Source of the DNA: Pythium myriotylum
Taxonomy: Eukaryota; Oomycota; Peronosporomycetes; Pythiales; Pythiaceae
DNA: 64,000 nucleotides
Direction: 5' to 3'
Assembly: GCA_023091665.1 (NCBI GenBank)
Contig: JALJCQ010000004.1
Coordinates: forward strand, 434,001 to 498,000
The notes beneath the pieces were generated by a model, which worked only from the letters and a program-made list of their open reading frames with translations, searched no databases and was not told where the DNA came from. Numbering within the stretch: position 1 is the first letter of the stretch; every line of letters begins with the position of its first letter. Made by a program: the position numbers and the translations under genes. Positions 51,305 through 62,125 of this stretch are shown here, piece after piece.

Positions 51305-51992
51305 TCTTCAGTTTCTTGACCGCTGACTCTGGGAAAAGTTGCAAAATGACCATCTGAGGTGTTCAACTCGTCAAATCTTGAGGCCAAAATGTCTGGCGTC
51401 GAGGAGAATCCAGAAGCGCGATAGGCACTACTTGAAGTTTGGTGCAATGGAGAGGCGTAACAATGATTACTCTCACTGTCTCCATTGGGGCTCCATTCAC
51501 GTGCTGGGCAAAGGCTTGGTGAAGTAAGGCAGAGGTCTCCCCTGACAATGACAGTAACGTTATTTCAAGTTTTGTTTGTCGAAGTACGCTGTAATCTGCT
51601 TACTGATTCCCGGTGCGTTGACGCGAAGTCGTGTGAACCAGACGTGATGATCTCCAGTTGAAGGTGAGCAGTAAACACGTGCAGGGAGCTTTGCGGGTTT
51701 TCGCCCAGTCGGTGTAGAAAGTGCATATCTTCAATTCTGTCCTGAACTGCAACGTGAAACTGTTCGAGTTGGGACCAGATGTGGACCACACTTGTGAAAC
51801 CCGTATTGACAACCAAGTGTACAGCTATCGGTGATACACGAAGATAATGTCAAGTACTGCTAGGGTAGTATATTGTGCCGCTACTTGTGAGCACACCTTG
51901 GCCACCTGTAAGTTTCTAAGAATCTTCCAGAGATATCGGTAATACGAAGCCTATCAGTACACTTGGCGTGCCTCACGATCATATTTGAGGTA
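51305..51992. other. spacer between esterases A and B
   Basis: 688 bp, containing the promoter of gene A and the 3' region of gene B. No other gene was seen. Confidence 0.5.
51334..51351 (-). promoter_or_regulatory. oomycete-type initiator of esterase A
   Basis: Minus-strand GGTCATTTTGCAACTTTT matches the TCATTYYNCAWTTT core well and lies 30-47 bp before the ATG. Confidence 0.6.
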
Positions 51993-53567
51993 TCAAGCAA
52001 ACGCAATTTCTGAGGTAATGCGTTTCTCGACATCCAACCAGAAGGCACAGCGCTCGATATGCCCCGGAATGTTGACGCCGTTCGTCTCAAGAGTCAGCTC
52101 CGGTTGGATCACGAGCTGCTGCTTCGCGGCATCGAACTGGGGCCATACCATCTGCGTCGACTGCAGAGGGTCGTTGCCGTTTGGTGAGCCAGTAGTCGCG
52201 AAGTTGACCCAATACGTTTGGAAGTGGTCCACGACGCGCTTGGTATCCTCGTCCTTCGGCAGAGCCGAGACTTGGTTGAGGACGTAGGCGACGTCCTTGG
52301 CATGGATCACAAGCGGGTAGCCGAACTCGTTGGACGTGTAGTTGAAGTAGTAGCGATAGGTCTCTGGGCTCTCAGCAAGCATTTGAGAAAACTGTTCGCT
52401 AGGACACACGAAAATGATGTCACCGAAGATCTCACCCACACGGTGATGAGCCGTCAGGAATCCCGATGCAGGGTACAGATCGCTCACTCGCGCATACTCA
52501 GCCTCTGTGAGCATGGAGAAACGAGTTCGCACGAAAGAGTCGTATTTCGATGCATCTGCAGCCTCGAAAGTGAAGAGCCAGCCCTCGTCGCGATTGGTAC
52601 CGATGATCGTGGGGACGCGGCTGACCTTCCCAGCAAGTAGGCGTTGGATCGGCATCTCCTTCATGTACACACCGTCGACCGTAGGGATCCAATTCAGGGA
52701 ACCTCCGACCTTAAACACCTCTGAAGCATTCGCTTGACGAAGGCAGGTAAGCACATCCTTCTCATCAGCACAACCGACGCCCTTGGCGATTGTCAGAGTC
52801 TGGTTTTCTTGAACAGTTGGCGTTGCCGTATCGTGGGTAGTCGTGTACGTGCCGCTCTGCATAATCGCACGCTTAAAGAGCTTCTGGTCTCCGTCGCGTG
52901 CAAGCATGTGCATAGCGATCGACATAGACCCTGCGCTTTCGCCGAATGCCGTAATGTCATCCGGGTCACCACCGAAATGCTCGATGTACGTCTTGACCCA
53001 CTGGAAGGCGACCTCTTGGTCTTGGAGACCAAAGTTGGCACCACCGCCTTCTTCCAAGATCGCCTTGTTGGAGAAGAAGCCGAAGACGCCGAGTCGGTAG
53101 TTAATGGATACGTAGACGATCTTCTCGTTCGCGGCTGCCAGGAGGTTAGTGCCTTCGTCCGAGTTGGAGGCACCAGCGACGAAGGCACCACCGTGAATCC
53201 ACAACATGACAGGAAGTTTGGACTCGCGAGTCGCACCAGCGGGGGCAAATACGTTGAGGAACAGGCAGTCTTCGGACTGGGGATACTGACCCGAGACGGG
53301 GTTATACATCGCGATGCCGTAACAGATGCTGCCGTAGCTGGTCGCGTTGAGATCGCCCGTGAGTGTCTTGAGCGTTGATGGCTTCCATCGTCGCTCGCCA
53401 ACGGGAGGTTCCGCGTACGGAATCCCACGGAAGACGCTGACTGGGTTACCAGCCACGTTGGTCTCGGTGGATCCGGTAACTACCGCGCCGTTTGGAAGCG
53501 TCACTGAAGGTGCTGCGCTGGCGATGGCCGCACCGATCGTGAGGAAGCGAAGCAGGGGGACAAGCAT
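51993..53567 (-). CDS. secreted type-B carboxylesterase B
   Basis: The protein has 524 residues from the ATG at 53567; the frame extends upstream, but the Met is directly followed by a good signal peptide (MLVPLLRFLTIGAAIASA) and a strong initiator lies just before it. Motifs: YAEPPVGERRW, SEDCLFLNV, WIHGGAFVAG oxyanion hole, TAFGESAGSMS with the nucleophile Ser, GTNRDEGWLF with the canonical acidic Glu, and VIHAKDVAYVL with His. All triad residues are present, so it should be an active extracellular esterase. It is the closest intact relative of the broken fragment at 29098-29453 and of the scraps in the palindrome arms. Confidence 0.9.
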   Translation of the reverse strand: MLVPLLRFLTIGAAIASAAPSVTLPNGAVVTGSTETNVAGNPVSVFRGIPYAEPPVGERRWKPSTLKTLTGDLNATSYGSICYGIAMYNPVSGQYPQSEDCLFLNVFAPAGATRESKLPVMLWIHGGAFVAGASNSDEGTNLLAAANEKIVYVSINYRLGVFGFFSNKAILEEGGGANFGLQDQEVAFQWVKTYIEHFGGDPDDITAFGESAGSMSIAMHMLARDGDQKLFKRAIMQSGTYTTTHDTATPTVQENQTLTIAKGVGCADEKDVLTCLRQANASEVFKVGGSLNWIPTVDGVYMKEMPIQRLLAGKVSRVPTIIGTNRDEGWLFTFEAADASKYDSFVRTRFSMLTEAEYARVSDLYPASGFLTAHHRVGEIFGDIIFVCPSEQFSQMLAESPETYRYYFNYTSNEFGYPLVIHAKDVAYVLNQVSALPKDEDTKRVVDHFQTYWVNFATTGSPNGNDPLQSTQMVWPQFDAAKQQLVIQPELTLETNGVNIPGHIERCAFWLDVEKRITSEIAFA

Positions 53568-54843
53568 CGAGAGGAGACTTTTTGGAGAATGACCAGAGTA
53601 GTGAGTGGGAAAGATCCCGAAGCGGAAGCTAATAGGACGAGAAACCGAGGCGCGTGGATCTGTGACGCCAGCTGGTGAGATCGAATGGATGGACTCCACC
53701 CATCTGATCTCGTTGATACCTTATCACCCACGAGGCTCGTACGTGTAGAGGGTGTCGCGTGACAACACCACGCTTTCCTGGAGTTTTGTGGGTGAGGAGT
53801 ATGTTAAGTTACCTCAAACCTGAGCCCGTTAGGTTTCTTTTTCAGTCTGTTCTACCTCTGGTTTGAGGACTTGCGAGGTCTCAAGCGAACCACGTTCAGT
53901 AAAAAGTCAGTGGTTTCACTTTTCCCTGCGTGGATTGCTGGACTTGCGTACGTTTCGAACGAATCCGAAGCGTCCAAACCTGGACTAGCAAGGTTTGAAA
54001 AACCCGGTTGGTCTCTTGAGTCCTGACGAATCGTGACTCATGGAAAGCGTGTGTCACCACAAAGGCGAAGCCAGACGATTGTGAACTTCAGTTGGGGACC
54101 CTATTGAGGAAGAAAGACAGTACACACACGTGGATTACATTATTACTGTACATGCAAACTGTAGAGCCGGCGCCAGAAGCCGAGAACACAGTGTACCCCT
54201 GCAGCAGGGGGTTTCCACGTCATTCCCGGGAAAAGTACAGACATCCCCTCACACTTGATTTCTTTGAAGTTCCAGCCCGAGCGCGCAAATTTCGTCCCAG
54301 CATAATGGAGTGGTATCGTGGACAGCCGGGGCCTTGAACGGGGTCACATCCGAACGTGCTTGTGTCACGCGCCCTCCCAAACAGATCCATGTGGTTGCCA
54401 TCCAGACAAGGAACATCGATTAGAGACCCTATCTTCAACTGTACAGTATCGTCTGGATGACGAGAGTGGTGGTAGATTTGATTATGGTGTCGAGTAACGG
54501 TATGCTGGCACAGCAGCACTGGATACATTTTATCCATAATAGACAACTGAACAGTGGCCGACGAACAAAGGGGCCTAAAGCAGTCGCACTCTAACGCTGC
54601 AGCAGTAAACTTTGCTTCACGACGCTGTCTACTAAACTCGAGATGCTGATACTCAACTACAGTCTGACCAAACACAGTTCAAGGTTTTATTTTTACGTGT
54701 ATAGCACTGTCCAAGACTTCTGACGTAGAAACGTATGATCCGTTCTTTAGCCAACCCTCTTCTCCCGCCTAGACGAGTGCTCGTTGAATGCAATTGTTTG
54801 CGTAGCATTTGTCATGCTTACACGCTTCGACCTCCTGGTCCGC
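53568..54843. other. spacer between esterases B and C
   Basis: 1.28 kb. A 151-codon minus-strand ORF (54220-54675) has no recognisable motif. Otherwise only scattered short inverted and direct repeats are seen. Confidence 0.5.
53578..53594 (-). promoter_or_regulatory. oomycete-type initiator of esterase B
   Basis: GGTCATTCTCCAAAAAG on the minus strand, 11-27 bp before the ATG, implies a 5' UTR of only about 20 bases and supports the chosen start. Confidence 0.6.
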
Positions 54844-56421
54844 TCACGCGAACGAAACGTCCGATGTGACGCGCTTCTCAATGTCCAACCAGAACGCACA
54901 ACGCTCCAGGTGGTTGGGGAGGTTGACGCCGTTGGTCTCAACCTTGAGCTGTGGCTGGATTACGAGCTGCTGTCGCTCGCCGTTGAATCGAGGCCACACC
55001 ATACCCACCGACTGTGCGGCGTTATTTCCGTTGGGCGAACCCGTGATCGCAAAGTTCGTCCAGTAAGTCTGGAAATACTTTACAACACGTTTGGTATCGT
55101 CATCGTTTGCGAGGCTTGCGACCCGGTTGAACACGAACGCGTGGTCTTTCGCGTGGACCACAAGCGGGTATCCGTATTCAGTAGAAGTGAAATTGAAGTA
55201 GTAGTGGTGGGTCAGGGGCTCCGCAGTCTCGCCAAGCGTGTAGGAGAATTGCTCCGTCGGACACACGAAGATGGCGTCGCCAAAGATCTCGGCCGCGCGG
55301 TGATGCGGCGTGAGGAAGCTCGACGCCGGGTACAGCTCGGCTAAACGAGCGAACTCGGCCTCGTTTAACAGCGGGAAGCGGTTGCGAACGAAGGAGTCAT
55401 ACTGCGAGGAATTGGTTTGTTCCATGGTGAACGTCCAGCCTTCGTTGGCGTTCGTGCCGAGAATCGTGGGCACACGGCTCACTTTACCCGCGAGCAGGCG
55501 TCTGATAGGGACATCCTTCATGAAGACGCCGTCAACCGTTGGCTTCCAGTCGATCGCGCCACCAGCGCCGAAGATGGTTGACGTGTTGACTTGACGTAAG
55601 CACTTTAGTACGTCAGCTGCTGAATCGCAACCCACCGCCTTTGCAATCGTATGCGTATCGTTCTCTTGGGTTTCTGGGGTGTGAGTATCGTGGGTCGTGG
55701 TGTACGTGCCACTCTCCATAATTGCACGCTTGAAGAGCTTCTGGTCGCCGTCGCGCGCGATCATATGCATGGCGATCGACATGGAACCAGCGCTTTCACC
55801 GAACGCCGTGATGTCCTCCGGGTTGCCACCGAAGTGCTCGATGTACTCCTTGATCCACGCAAACGCAACCTCCTGATCCTGGAGACCAAAGTTTGCGCCG
55901 CCGCCTTCAGCCAGAATTTGGCGGTTCGAGAAGAAACCAAAGAACCCGACGCGGTAGTTGAGGGACACGTAGACAATCTTGTTGTCGGCAGCGCCCAAGA
56001 GGTTGGCTCCGTCAAAGTTGTTGGAGGACCCGCCCATAAATCCTCCGCCGTGAATCCAGACCATCACGGGCAGCTTGGACTCACGAGTCGCCCCAGGCGG
56101 TGCGAAGACGTTGAGGAAGAGACAGTCCTCCGACCCTTGACTCTGGCCCATTACGCAGACACTGCCGTAGTTCGTGGCGTTGATGTTCCCAGTGAGCGGC
56201 TGGAGAGTCGAAGGCTTCCAGCGGCGCTCTCCAACTGGAGGCACAGCATAAGGGATGCCGCGGAAGACATTGACGGTGCCGCCGACAACGTTAGTTTCAG
56301 TAGTGCCGGAGATGGTCGCTCCGTTAGGGAAAGCAACCGTCGGCTGGGAAGCAGCTCCCGAAGTGGTGGCCATGACGATGGCCGCACTGGCTGTGAGAAG
56401 TCGAGCGATGGAGGTGATCAT
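54844..56421 (-). CDS. secreted type-B carboxylesterase C
   Basis: This has 525 residues from the ATG at 56421, with a signal peptide (MITSIARLLTASAAIVMATT). Blocks: PTVAFPNGATISGTTETN, YAVPPVGERRW, SEDCLFLNV, WIHGGGFMGG, TAFGESAGSMS, GTNANEGWTF (acidic Glu retained) and VVHAKDHAFVFN. It is the most divergent of the B-like subgroup. A good initiator lies 10-25 bp upstream, so the longer upstream frame is rejected. Same strand as A and B. Confidence 0.9.
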   Translation of the reverse strand: MITSIARLLTASAAIVMATTSGAASQPTVAFPNGATISGTTETNVVGGTVNVFRGIPYAVPPVGERRWKPSTLQPLTGNINATNYGSVCVMGQSQGSEDCLFLNVFAPPGATRESKLPVMVWIHGGGFMGGSSNNFDGANLLGAADNKIVYVSLNYRVGFFGFFSNRQILAEGGGANFGLQDQEVAFAWIKEYIEHFGGNPEDITAFGESAGSMSIAMHMIARDGDQKLFKRAIMESGTYTTTHDTHTPETQENDTHTIAKAVGCDSAADVLKCLRQVNTSTIFGAGGAIDWKPTVDGVFMKDVPIRRLLAGKVSRVPTILGTNANEGWTFTMEQTNSSQYDSFVRNRFPLLNEAEFARLAELYPASSFLTPHHRAAEIFGDAIFVCPTEQFSYTLGETAEPLTHHYYFNFTSTEYGYPLVVHAKDHAFVFNRVASLANDDDTKRVVKYFQTYWTNFAITGSPNGNNAAQSVGMVWPRFNGERQQLVIQPQLKVETNGVNLPNHLERCAFWLDIEKRVTSDVSFA

Positions 56422-56430
56422 GGTCAAAGC

Positions 56431-56446
56431 AAAATCGAAAGTGAGC
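56431..56446 (-). promoter_or_regulatory. oomycete-type initiator of esterase C
   Basis: Minus-strand GCTCACTTTCGATTTT matches 14 of 16 positions of the published initiator consensus, 10-25 bp before the ATG. Confidence 0.65.
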
Positions 56447-56762
56447 AAGACGTCGCCAGCGCAAATGCTGTTAGTGAAGACGCTCGGTTGCACTGGACGG
56501 TGACGCTTGTCTACCAGAGGCAAAGCTCAAGGTTATCCTGAAGGATTGTTGCAGAGTCGGGGTAAGTTGCGGCGTCAATGGCCAGAGTATGGTCCATTTC
56601 CGGGTGACTGGAGTCCTGACAAGATCGGAAGAAATGCGACACACACTTTATGTACCATCACCAACCTGCAAGGCTGTAATGCCCAGATATTGGAGACAGT
56701 CGGATGCGCGCTCTGCACAAGCGGTCGCGGCGGCTCGCGTGCACGCTGAGGCGTCGAGCCAC

Positions 56763-56819
56763 TTCTGTCACATGCCATTCCACACCACGAGTCGTGGCGT
56801 GGAATGGCATGTGACAGAA
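56763..56819. repeat. 57-bp perfect hairpin
   Basis: 56763-56783 and 56799-56819 are perfect 21-bp reverse complements; the loop itself contains CCACGA/TCGTGG pairing. Confidence 0.92.
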
Positions 56820-57801
56820 CTGGTCGTATGGCACATTTGTGCCGCAAACCTTCCTGGGCTAAGCTGCAAACGCTCGCGAACCACATCAATAGCATCGTCG
56901 ACACCGAGGAATTATTGGTCGTATGATCAAGCACACAGAACTTACGTCCGAATGTATCAAGGGCACGAACTAGCTTACTGTGTAGGCTTGGCTCACCTAG
57001 ACACGATGCCCTTCATGGTCAAATAGTCACATTTCCACAGCATTGACTGCTGTAGCCTGCTCGAGCCGATTACGCTGAGGAGCTCGTTTACTAGGTTTCG
57101 CCAGATCGTTGGATTCTCTCCTACGCTGCCGGATCTCTTGACTCGGTAGAGGTGTCTACCTCTATGAAGACGCCTTCCAGACACCGTCTCTTTATCAGAC
57201 GACAAATCGCGATGGGCATCAACGTGCCCAGGAATCGAGAGCGTTTACGACCTCGGTACAACTTTGGTTTTCTCCCTCTCATAAGGCTGTTGCCTCAGTG
57301 CAGTAGGCAGTTCAGTGGTTCGCGATCAGCCCTCGGAGATCGCCACATGACTTTCTTCGTTGCAAAGACGTCGTTCAACTGGTTGGTCCACCGGCACGTC
57401 TGAACGACCACTCGCGAGGTTCTCAGAATGCGCAGCAGGGGCAGGACTCCACATTAGCCTATCTGTGTGGACTTTCGCAGTGTCCAACAGTGCTGATAAG
57501 ACCGCGATTACGGTGCTCCTCCACCACCTCAAAGAGAGGAAGAAAGAGAGATTGATTCGGCCACGTTCGTGCCACGAGCGATCTGCGCGTAACCCGAGCG
57601 GGTTCTTGAATGAGGCGCACGTTCTACAGTACTGGCGAAGCAACCGTTGACTCATCTTAACTAGCTTGGTCTAGTTGGTATTGAGATCATAATCCCCTCA
57701 CCCATGATCTCGTGTTGACTCCTTGACCCAGGTTGTCCATCTCCCTTCCTCCTCCAGCTCGATGGAGATGATCCACGCGAACAGAACGTGAACGTTCCCC
57801 G

Positions 57802-59385
57802 ATGCTCGTGCCCTTGTGGAAACTGCTGGCGGCCGCGAACGCCGTGCACTCGGCGTCGCCGACCGTTACGCTTCCCACTGGCGTCGTCGTCCGTGGCGTA
57901 GCGGAGACCAACGTCCAGGGCAAGCCCATCCACAGCTTCCTCGGGATCCCGTACACTGACGCTCCCGTGGGAGAGAACCGATGGAAACAGTCCAAGCTGA
58001 AGACACTCACTAGCGATGTCAACGCCACGGCGTATGGGAGTATCTGCTACGGCGACCCATCTCTCGATGCCGTCTCGGGACAGTTCCCTCCATCCGAAGA
58101 CTGCCTCTACCTCAACGTGTTCACTCCCGCAGGCGTCACGCCCAGCTCCAAACTACCGGTCATGGTCTGGGTCCACGGAGGAGGTTTCATCGCTGGTGCC
58201 GGTAACCCGTACCCAGGCAACAACCTGATTGGCGCCTCGGGACAGAAAGTGATCGTCGTCAACTTTAACTACCGGCTTGGATCGCTCGGGTTCTTGTCTA
58301 ATGAAGAGATTTTAAAGGAAGGCGACGGTGCGAACTTTGGACTTCGTGACCAGGAGGTGGCATTCGCGTGGGTGAAGAAGTATATTGCGTACTTTGGTGG
58401 GAACCCGGACGACATCACGGCGTTTGGAGAAAGTGCCGGCGCGATATCGCTCGCATGGCATCTGGCATCTCGTGATGGGAACCAGCAAATGTTCAAGCGC
58501 GCGATTCTCCAAAGCGGGGGCTACACGTCTGTGCAAAGTATCGCGTCACGTGCTGTCCAAGCGAGTCAAACCACGACGATTGGTGAAGCTGTGGGGTGTA
58601 GTGGTGCGGAACTCGAAGTACTTGCGTGCCTGCGGAAGGCAGATGCCGGGGCCGTGTTCGCAGCCGGCAAGAGTCTGGTCTGGGGACCGACGATCGACAG
58701 AGAGTTCCTGTATGAGGCTCCATACCTTCGCCTCGCATCTGGCCAGGTGAGTCGTGTTCCTACGATCATCGGCTCCAACACAGACGACGGGTGGTACTTG
58801 TCCTTCGGGGCCCCGGAGGCCTCTCAGTTTGAATCGTGGGTCCGAAACACGTTCCCGCTGATGAATGAAGACGAGCGCACACGTCTCAATGAGTTGTATC
58901 CTCTCTCTGCTTTCTCGTCGGCCCAGCACCGCTGCGCCGAGGCAGCAGGCGATTATACGTTCATTTGCCCAGGCGAGATCATCTCAGCAATCGAGTCTAG
59001 AACTGTCCCGAACACCTATCGCTATCGCTTCAACTTCCCGGGTACGGCCCTTGGCCAGCCTCTCGTGCTCCACGCTGAAGACCTCAACTTCGTTTTCGAC
59101 CGCCAGTACAATCTCAAGAATGACTCAGCATCGCGCGCGGTTGTGCGCCATTTCCAAGATTTCTGGACCAATTTCGCGATCTCTGGCTCTCCAAATGGGG
59201 ATGACCCTACCCGGTTCTCGTCTGAGGAGCTAACATGGCCGAAGTACGATGAGACAAGCAAACGGCAGATCATTTTGCAGCCGAAGCTCGACTCCGAAGC
59301 TGACACAGCGTACATGCCACACCACGCGGAACGATGCGCATTTTGGAATGCAGTTGAGGCTCGCCTTGCACCCGACTTTGACTAA
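57802..59385 (+). CDS. secreted type-B carboxylesterase D
   Basis: The protein has 527 residues with signal peptide MLVPLWKLLAAANAVHSA. Blocks: SEDCLYLNV, WVHGGGFIAG, TAFGESAGAIS, GSNTDDGWYLSF (Asp at the acid position, as in A) and LVLHAEDLNFVFD. From PIHSFLG to the stop the protein is identical to gene E, its inverted neighbour; only the signal peptide and first strand differ. The gene is on plus, so D and E are tail to tail. Confidence 0.9.
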   Translation: MLVPLWKLLAAANAVHSASPTVTLPTGVVVRGVAETNVQGKPIHSFLGIPYTDAPVGENRWKQSKLKTLTSDVNATAYGSICYGDPSLDAVSGQFPPSEDCLYLNVFTPAGVTPSSKLPVMVWVHGGGFIAGAGNPYPGNNLIGASGQKVIVVNFNYRLGSLGFLSNEEILKEGDGANFGLRDQEVAFAWVKKYIAYFGGNPDDITAFGESAGAISLAWHLASRDGNQQMFKRAILQSGGYTSVQSIASRAVQASQTTTIGEAVGCSGAELEVLACLRKADAGAVFAAGKSLVWGPTIDREFLYEAPYLRLASGQVSRVPTIIGSNTDDGWYLSFGAPEASQFESWVRNTFPLMNEDERTRLNELYPLSAFSSAQHRCAEAAGDYTFICPGEIISAIESRTVPNTYRYRFNFPGTALGQPLVLHAEDLNFVFDRQYNLKNDSASRAVVRHFQDFWTNFAISGSPNGDDPTRFSSEELTWPKYDETSKRQIILQPKLDSEADTAYMPHHAERCAFWNAVEARLAPDFD

Positions 59386-59392
59386 ACAGAGC
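57924..59392 (+). repeat. left arm of 1469-bp inverted repeat
   Basis: Position x pairs with 118962-x in the right arm with no indel. One difference was found, a silent Pro codon base at 59040 versus 59922. The outer break is inside the N-terminal coding sequence and the inner break seven bases after the stop codon. Confidence 0.95.
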
Positions 59393-59569
59393 TGTTAACC
59401 ACGAGTATACTAGACGTATCGTTGGTATGGACCCATAATCGTCGACGTTTGAGAAACGGATGTATTTGCACACCTTAAACTTACGACTCTCCCAAACGCA
59501 CTGTTACCATACGTCCTCACCGAATAAGGCCGCAAAGCACTTTCCAACTTCTTCCATTGAATTCATTTC
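59393..59569. other. 177-bp spacer of second palindrome
   Basis: Unique sequence between the 3' ends of D and E; it must hold any unshared terminator signals. Confidence 0.7.
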
Positions 59570-61038
59570 GCTCTGTTTAGTCAAAGTCGGGTGCAAGGCG
59601 AGCCTCAACTGCATTCCAAAATGCGCATCGTTCCGCGTGGTGTGGCATGTACGCTGTGTCAGCTTCGGAGTCGAGCTTCGGCTGCAAAATGATCTGCCGT
59701 TTGCTTGTCTCATCGTACTTCGGCCATGTTAGCTCCTCAGACGAGAACCGGGTAGGGTCATCCCCATTTGGAGAGCCAGAGATCGCGAAATTGGTCCAGA
59801 AATCTTGGAAATGGCGCACAACCGCGCGCGATGCTGAGTCATTCTTGAGATTGTACTGGCGGTCGAAAACGAAGTTGAGGTCTTCAGCGTGGAGCACGAG
59901 AGGCTGGCCAAGGGCCGTACCTGGGAAGTTGAAGCGATAGCGATAGGTGTTCGGGACAGTTCTAGACTCGATTGCTGAGATGATCTCGCCTGGGCAAATG
60001 AACGTATAATCGCCTGCTGCCTCGGCGCAGCGGTGCTGGGCCGACGAGAAAGCAGAGAGAGGATACAACTCATTGAGACGTGTGCGCTCGTCTTCATTCA
60101 TCAGCGGGAACGTGTTTCGGACCCACGATTCAAACTGAGAGGCCTCCGGGGCCCCGAAGGACAAGTACCACCCGTCGTCTGTGTTGGAGCCGATGATCGT
60201 AGGAACACGACTCACCTGGCCAGATGCGAGGCGAAGGTATGGAGCCTCATACAGGAACTCTCTGTCGATCGTCGGTCCCCAGACCAGACTCTTGCCGGCT
60301 GCGAACACGGCCCCGGCATCTGCCTTCCGCAGGCACGCAAGTACTTCGAGTTCCGCACCACTACACCCCACAGCTTCACCAATCGTCGTGGTTTGACTCG
60401 CTTGGACAGCACGTGACGCGATACTTTGCACAGACGTGTAGCCCCCGCTTTGGAGAATCGCGCGCTTGAACATTTGCTGGTTCCCATCACGAGATGCCAG
60501 ATGCCATGCGAGCGATATCGCGCCGGCACTTTCTCCAAACGCCGTGATGTCGTCCGGGTTCCCACCAAAGTACGCAATATACTTCTTCACCCACGCGAAT
60601 GCCACCTCCTGGTCACGAAGTCCAAAGTTCGCACCGTCGCCTTCCTTTAAAATCTCTTCATTAGACAAGAACCCGAGCGATCCAAGCCGGTAGTTAAAGT
60701 TGACGACGATCACTTTCTGTCCCGAGGCGCCAATCAGGTTGTTGCCTGGGTACGGGTTACCGGCACCAGCGATGAAACCTCCTCCGTGGACCCAGACCAT
60801 GACCGGTAGTTTGGAGCTGGGCGTGACGCCTGCGGGAGTGAACACGTTGAGGTAGAGGCAGTCTTCGGATGGAGGGAACTGTCCCGAGACGGCATCGAGA
60901 GATGGGTCGCCGTAGCAGATACTCCCATACGCCGTGGCGTTGACATCGCTAGTGAGTGTCTTCAGCTTGGACTGTTTCCATCGGTTCTCTCCCACGGGAG
61001 CGTCAGTGTACGGGATCCCGAGGAAGCTGTGGATGGGC
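59570..61038 (-). repeat. right arm of 1469-bp inverted repeat
   Basis: Reverse complement of 57924-59392. Confidence 0.95.
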
Positions 61039-61172
61039 GTGCCTTCGTAGCTGGTCTCGGCAAGACCCGTGACTTTTACACCGGATGGGAGCGTGACAGT
61101 CGGAGATGCGATGACTCCGCTTCGTACCAACGTAGTCGTGGCCGTGAGCAACTTGATCAACAAGATGAGCAT
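59577..61172 (-). CDS. secreted type-B carboxylesterase E
   Basis: This has 531 residues from the ATG at 61172, with signal peptide MLILLIKLLTATTTLVRSGV. Its N-terminus (SPTVTLPSGVKVTGLAETSYEGT) resembles gene A, while the rest equals gene D. Ser nucleophile, Asp acid and His blocks are as in D. The first 190 codons of the shared part also match A almost exactly, so E looks like the link between A and D in a conversion chain. Confidence 0.9.
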   Translation of the reverse strand: MLILLIKLLTATTTLVRSGVIASPTVTLPSGVKVTGLAETSYEGTPIHSFLGIPYTDAPVGENRWKQSKLKTLTSDVNATAYGSICYGDPSLDAVSGQFPPSEDCLYLNVFTPAGVTPSSKLPVMVWVHGGGFIAGAGNPYPGNNLIGASGQKVIVVNFNYRLGSLGFLSNEEILKEGDGANFGLRDQEVAFAWVKKYIAYFGGNPDDITAFGESAGAISLAWHLASRDGNQQMFKRAILQSGGYTSVQSIASRAVQASQTTTIGEAVGCSGAELEVLACLRKADAGAVFAAGKSLVWGPTIDREFLYEAPYLRLASGQVSRVPTIIGSNTDDGWYLSFGAPEASQFESWVRNTFPLMNEDERTRLNELYPLSAFSSAQHRCAEAAGDYTFICPGEIISAIESRTVPNTYRYRFNFPGTALGQPLVLHAEDLNFVFDRQYNLKNDSASRAVVRHFQDFWTNFAISGSPNGDDPTRFSSEELTWPKYDETSKRQIILQPKLDSEADTAYMPHHAERCAFWNAVEARLAPDFD

Positions 61173-62125
61173 TCTTGAGGATTCTCCACGTGGTCGCATA
61201 TGGAATCTTCACAAATGGTCTTCGCTGGGTGTCTAATTTTTCGGGTTGTCTAGCTTTCTGTGGCATTCGCTGAGTATTTACAAGTAGGTAAGGTGCGAGT
61301 TGAAGATTGAAGGAGAGGTGCAACGAAGACATGAATTCCTCTGGATGGGGAGATCAGCCAAAAATTCGAGGATGGGAAGTCTGCGTGAGTGGGCCATGTA
61401 AGCGGAAGAGCGGTTACCTATCGCAGTGTGATCGGCTTGGCTCATTCTCCTTTCGACCTCTATTCCTGGTTTCTCCACCATGTTGAACCCTGACGGTCGA
61501 AGATGATGATACTACGACCTGACAGCTCCTGCCATTAGCGTATCTAAATCGAATTTCAATTAACTTCAACTTCACCATGGCTCATTCTAACCCGCCATTG
61601 TGATGGACAAGGAAAGCGCGGATCAGTCCTCTTGTGGATCTAGCCTCGTCATCTTCCGAAGATAGGACAGGATTTGCCGATTTGTCGATTGCTTTGTGGT
61701 GGTATTTCTAGATGATCGGAAGGATTGTCTTCTTTTGATGACCAGCCCTCAGACGAAGTGTTCAAGCACTGGCAACAGTGCTTCGAGGTCCTTGACGCAA
61801 AAGCGTGGGGTGTGAGCAGGCAGTAATCGTTTCCAGCACGCTTTGCGCGTTGCCCCGACAGAATTTGTTCAATATGTTGAAGTTCAAGGAGTTTTACCAC
61901 ACACACACACACACAGGTTGTGCGTGTGGTTACTTGTGTGTTCAAACACACAAGGAATGCTTCAGATTCAGGAAGCGAGAGCTCCTCGATAACCACTTTC
62001 CGATGACAGCTTGCGAGGAGTAAATCAAAGCACTTTAGCAGCCTGTGCTACGCAAGTCGATGATTGAAAAGGAGGCAACACTATCATAAACACCTCTCTT
62101 AGACCATAGTATCACGCTACATCGC
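61173..62125. other. spacer between esterases E and F
   Basis: 953 bp with a short CA microsatellite near 61897-61916 followed by further GT/CA-rich sequence. No gene was seen. Confidence 0.5.

Larger units (their letters stand above)
56422..57801. other. 1.4-kb region between divergent esterases C and D
   Basis: Promoter region for both genes. Besides the initiator of C and the hairpin at 56763-56819, I see no gene. Confidence 0.5.

Noticed and set aside
54220..54675. 151-codon ORF between esterases B and C
   Set aside because: No recognised motif, no initiator, unlike flanking genes in composition.
61897..61916. CA repeat as a CRISPR-like or telomeric array
   Set aside because: Simple dinucleotide microsatellite only.
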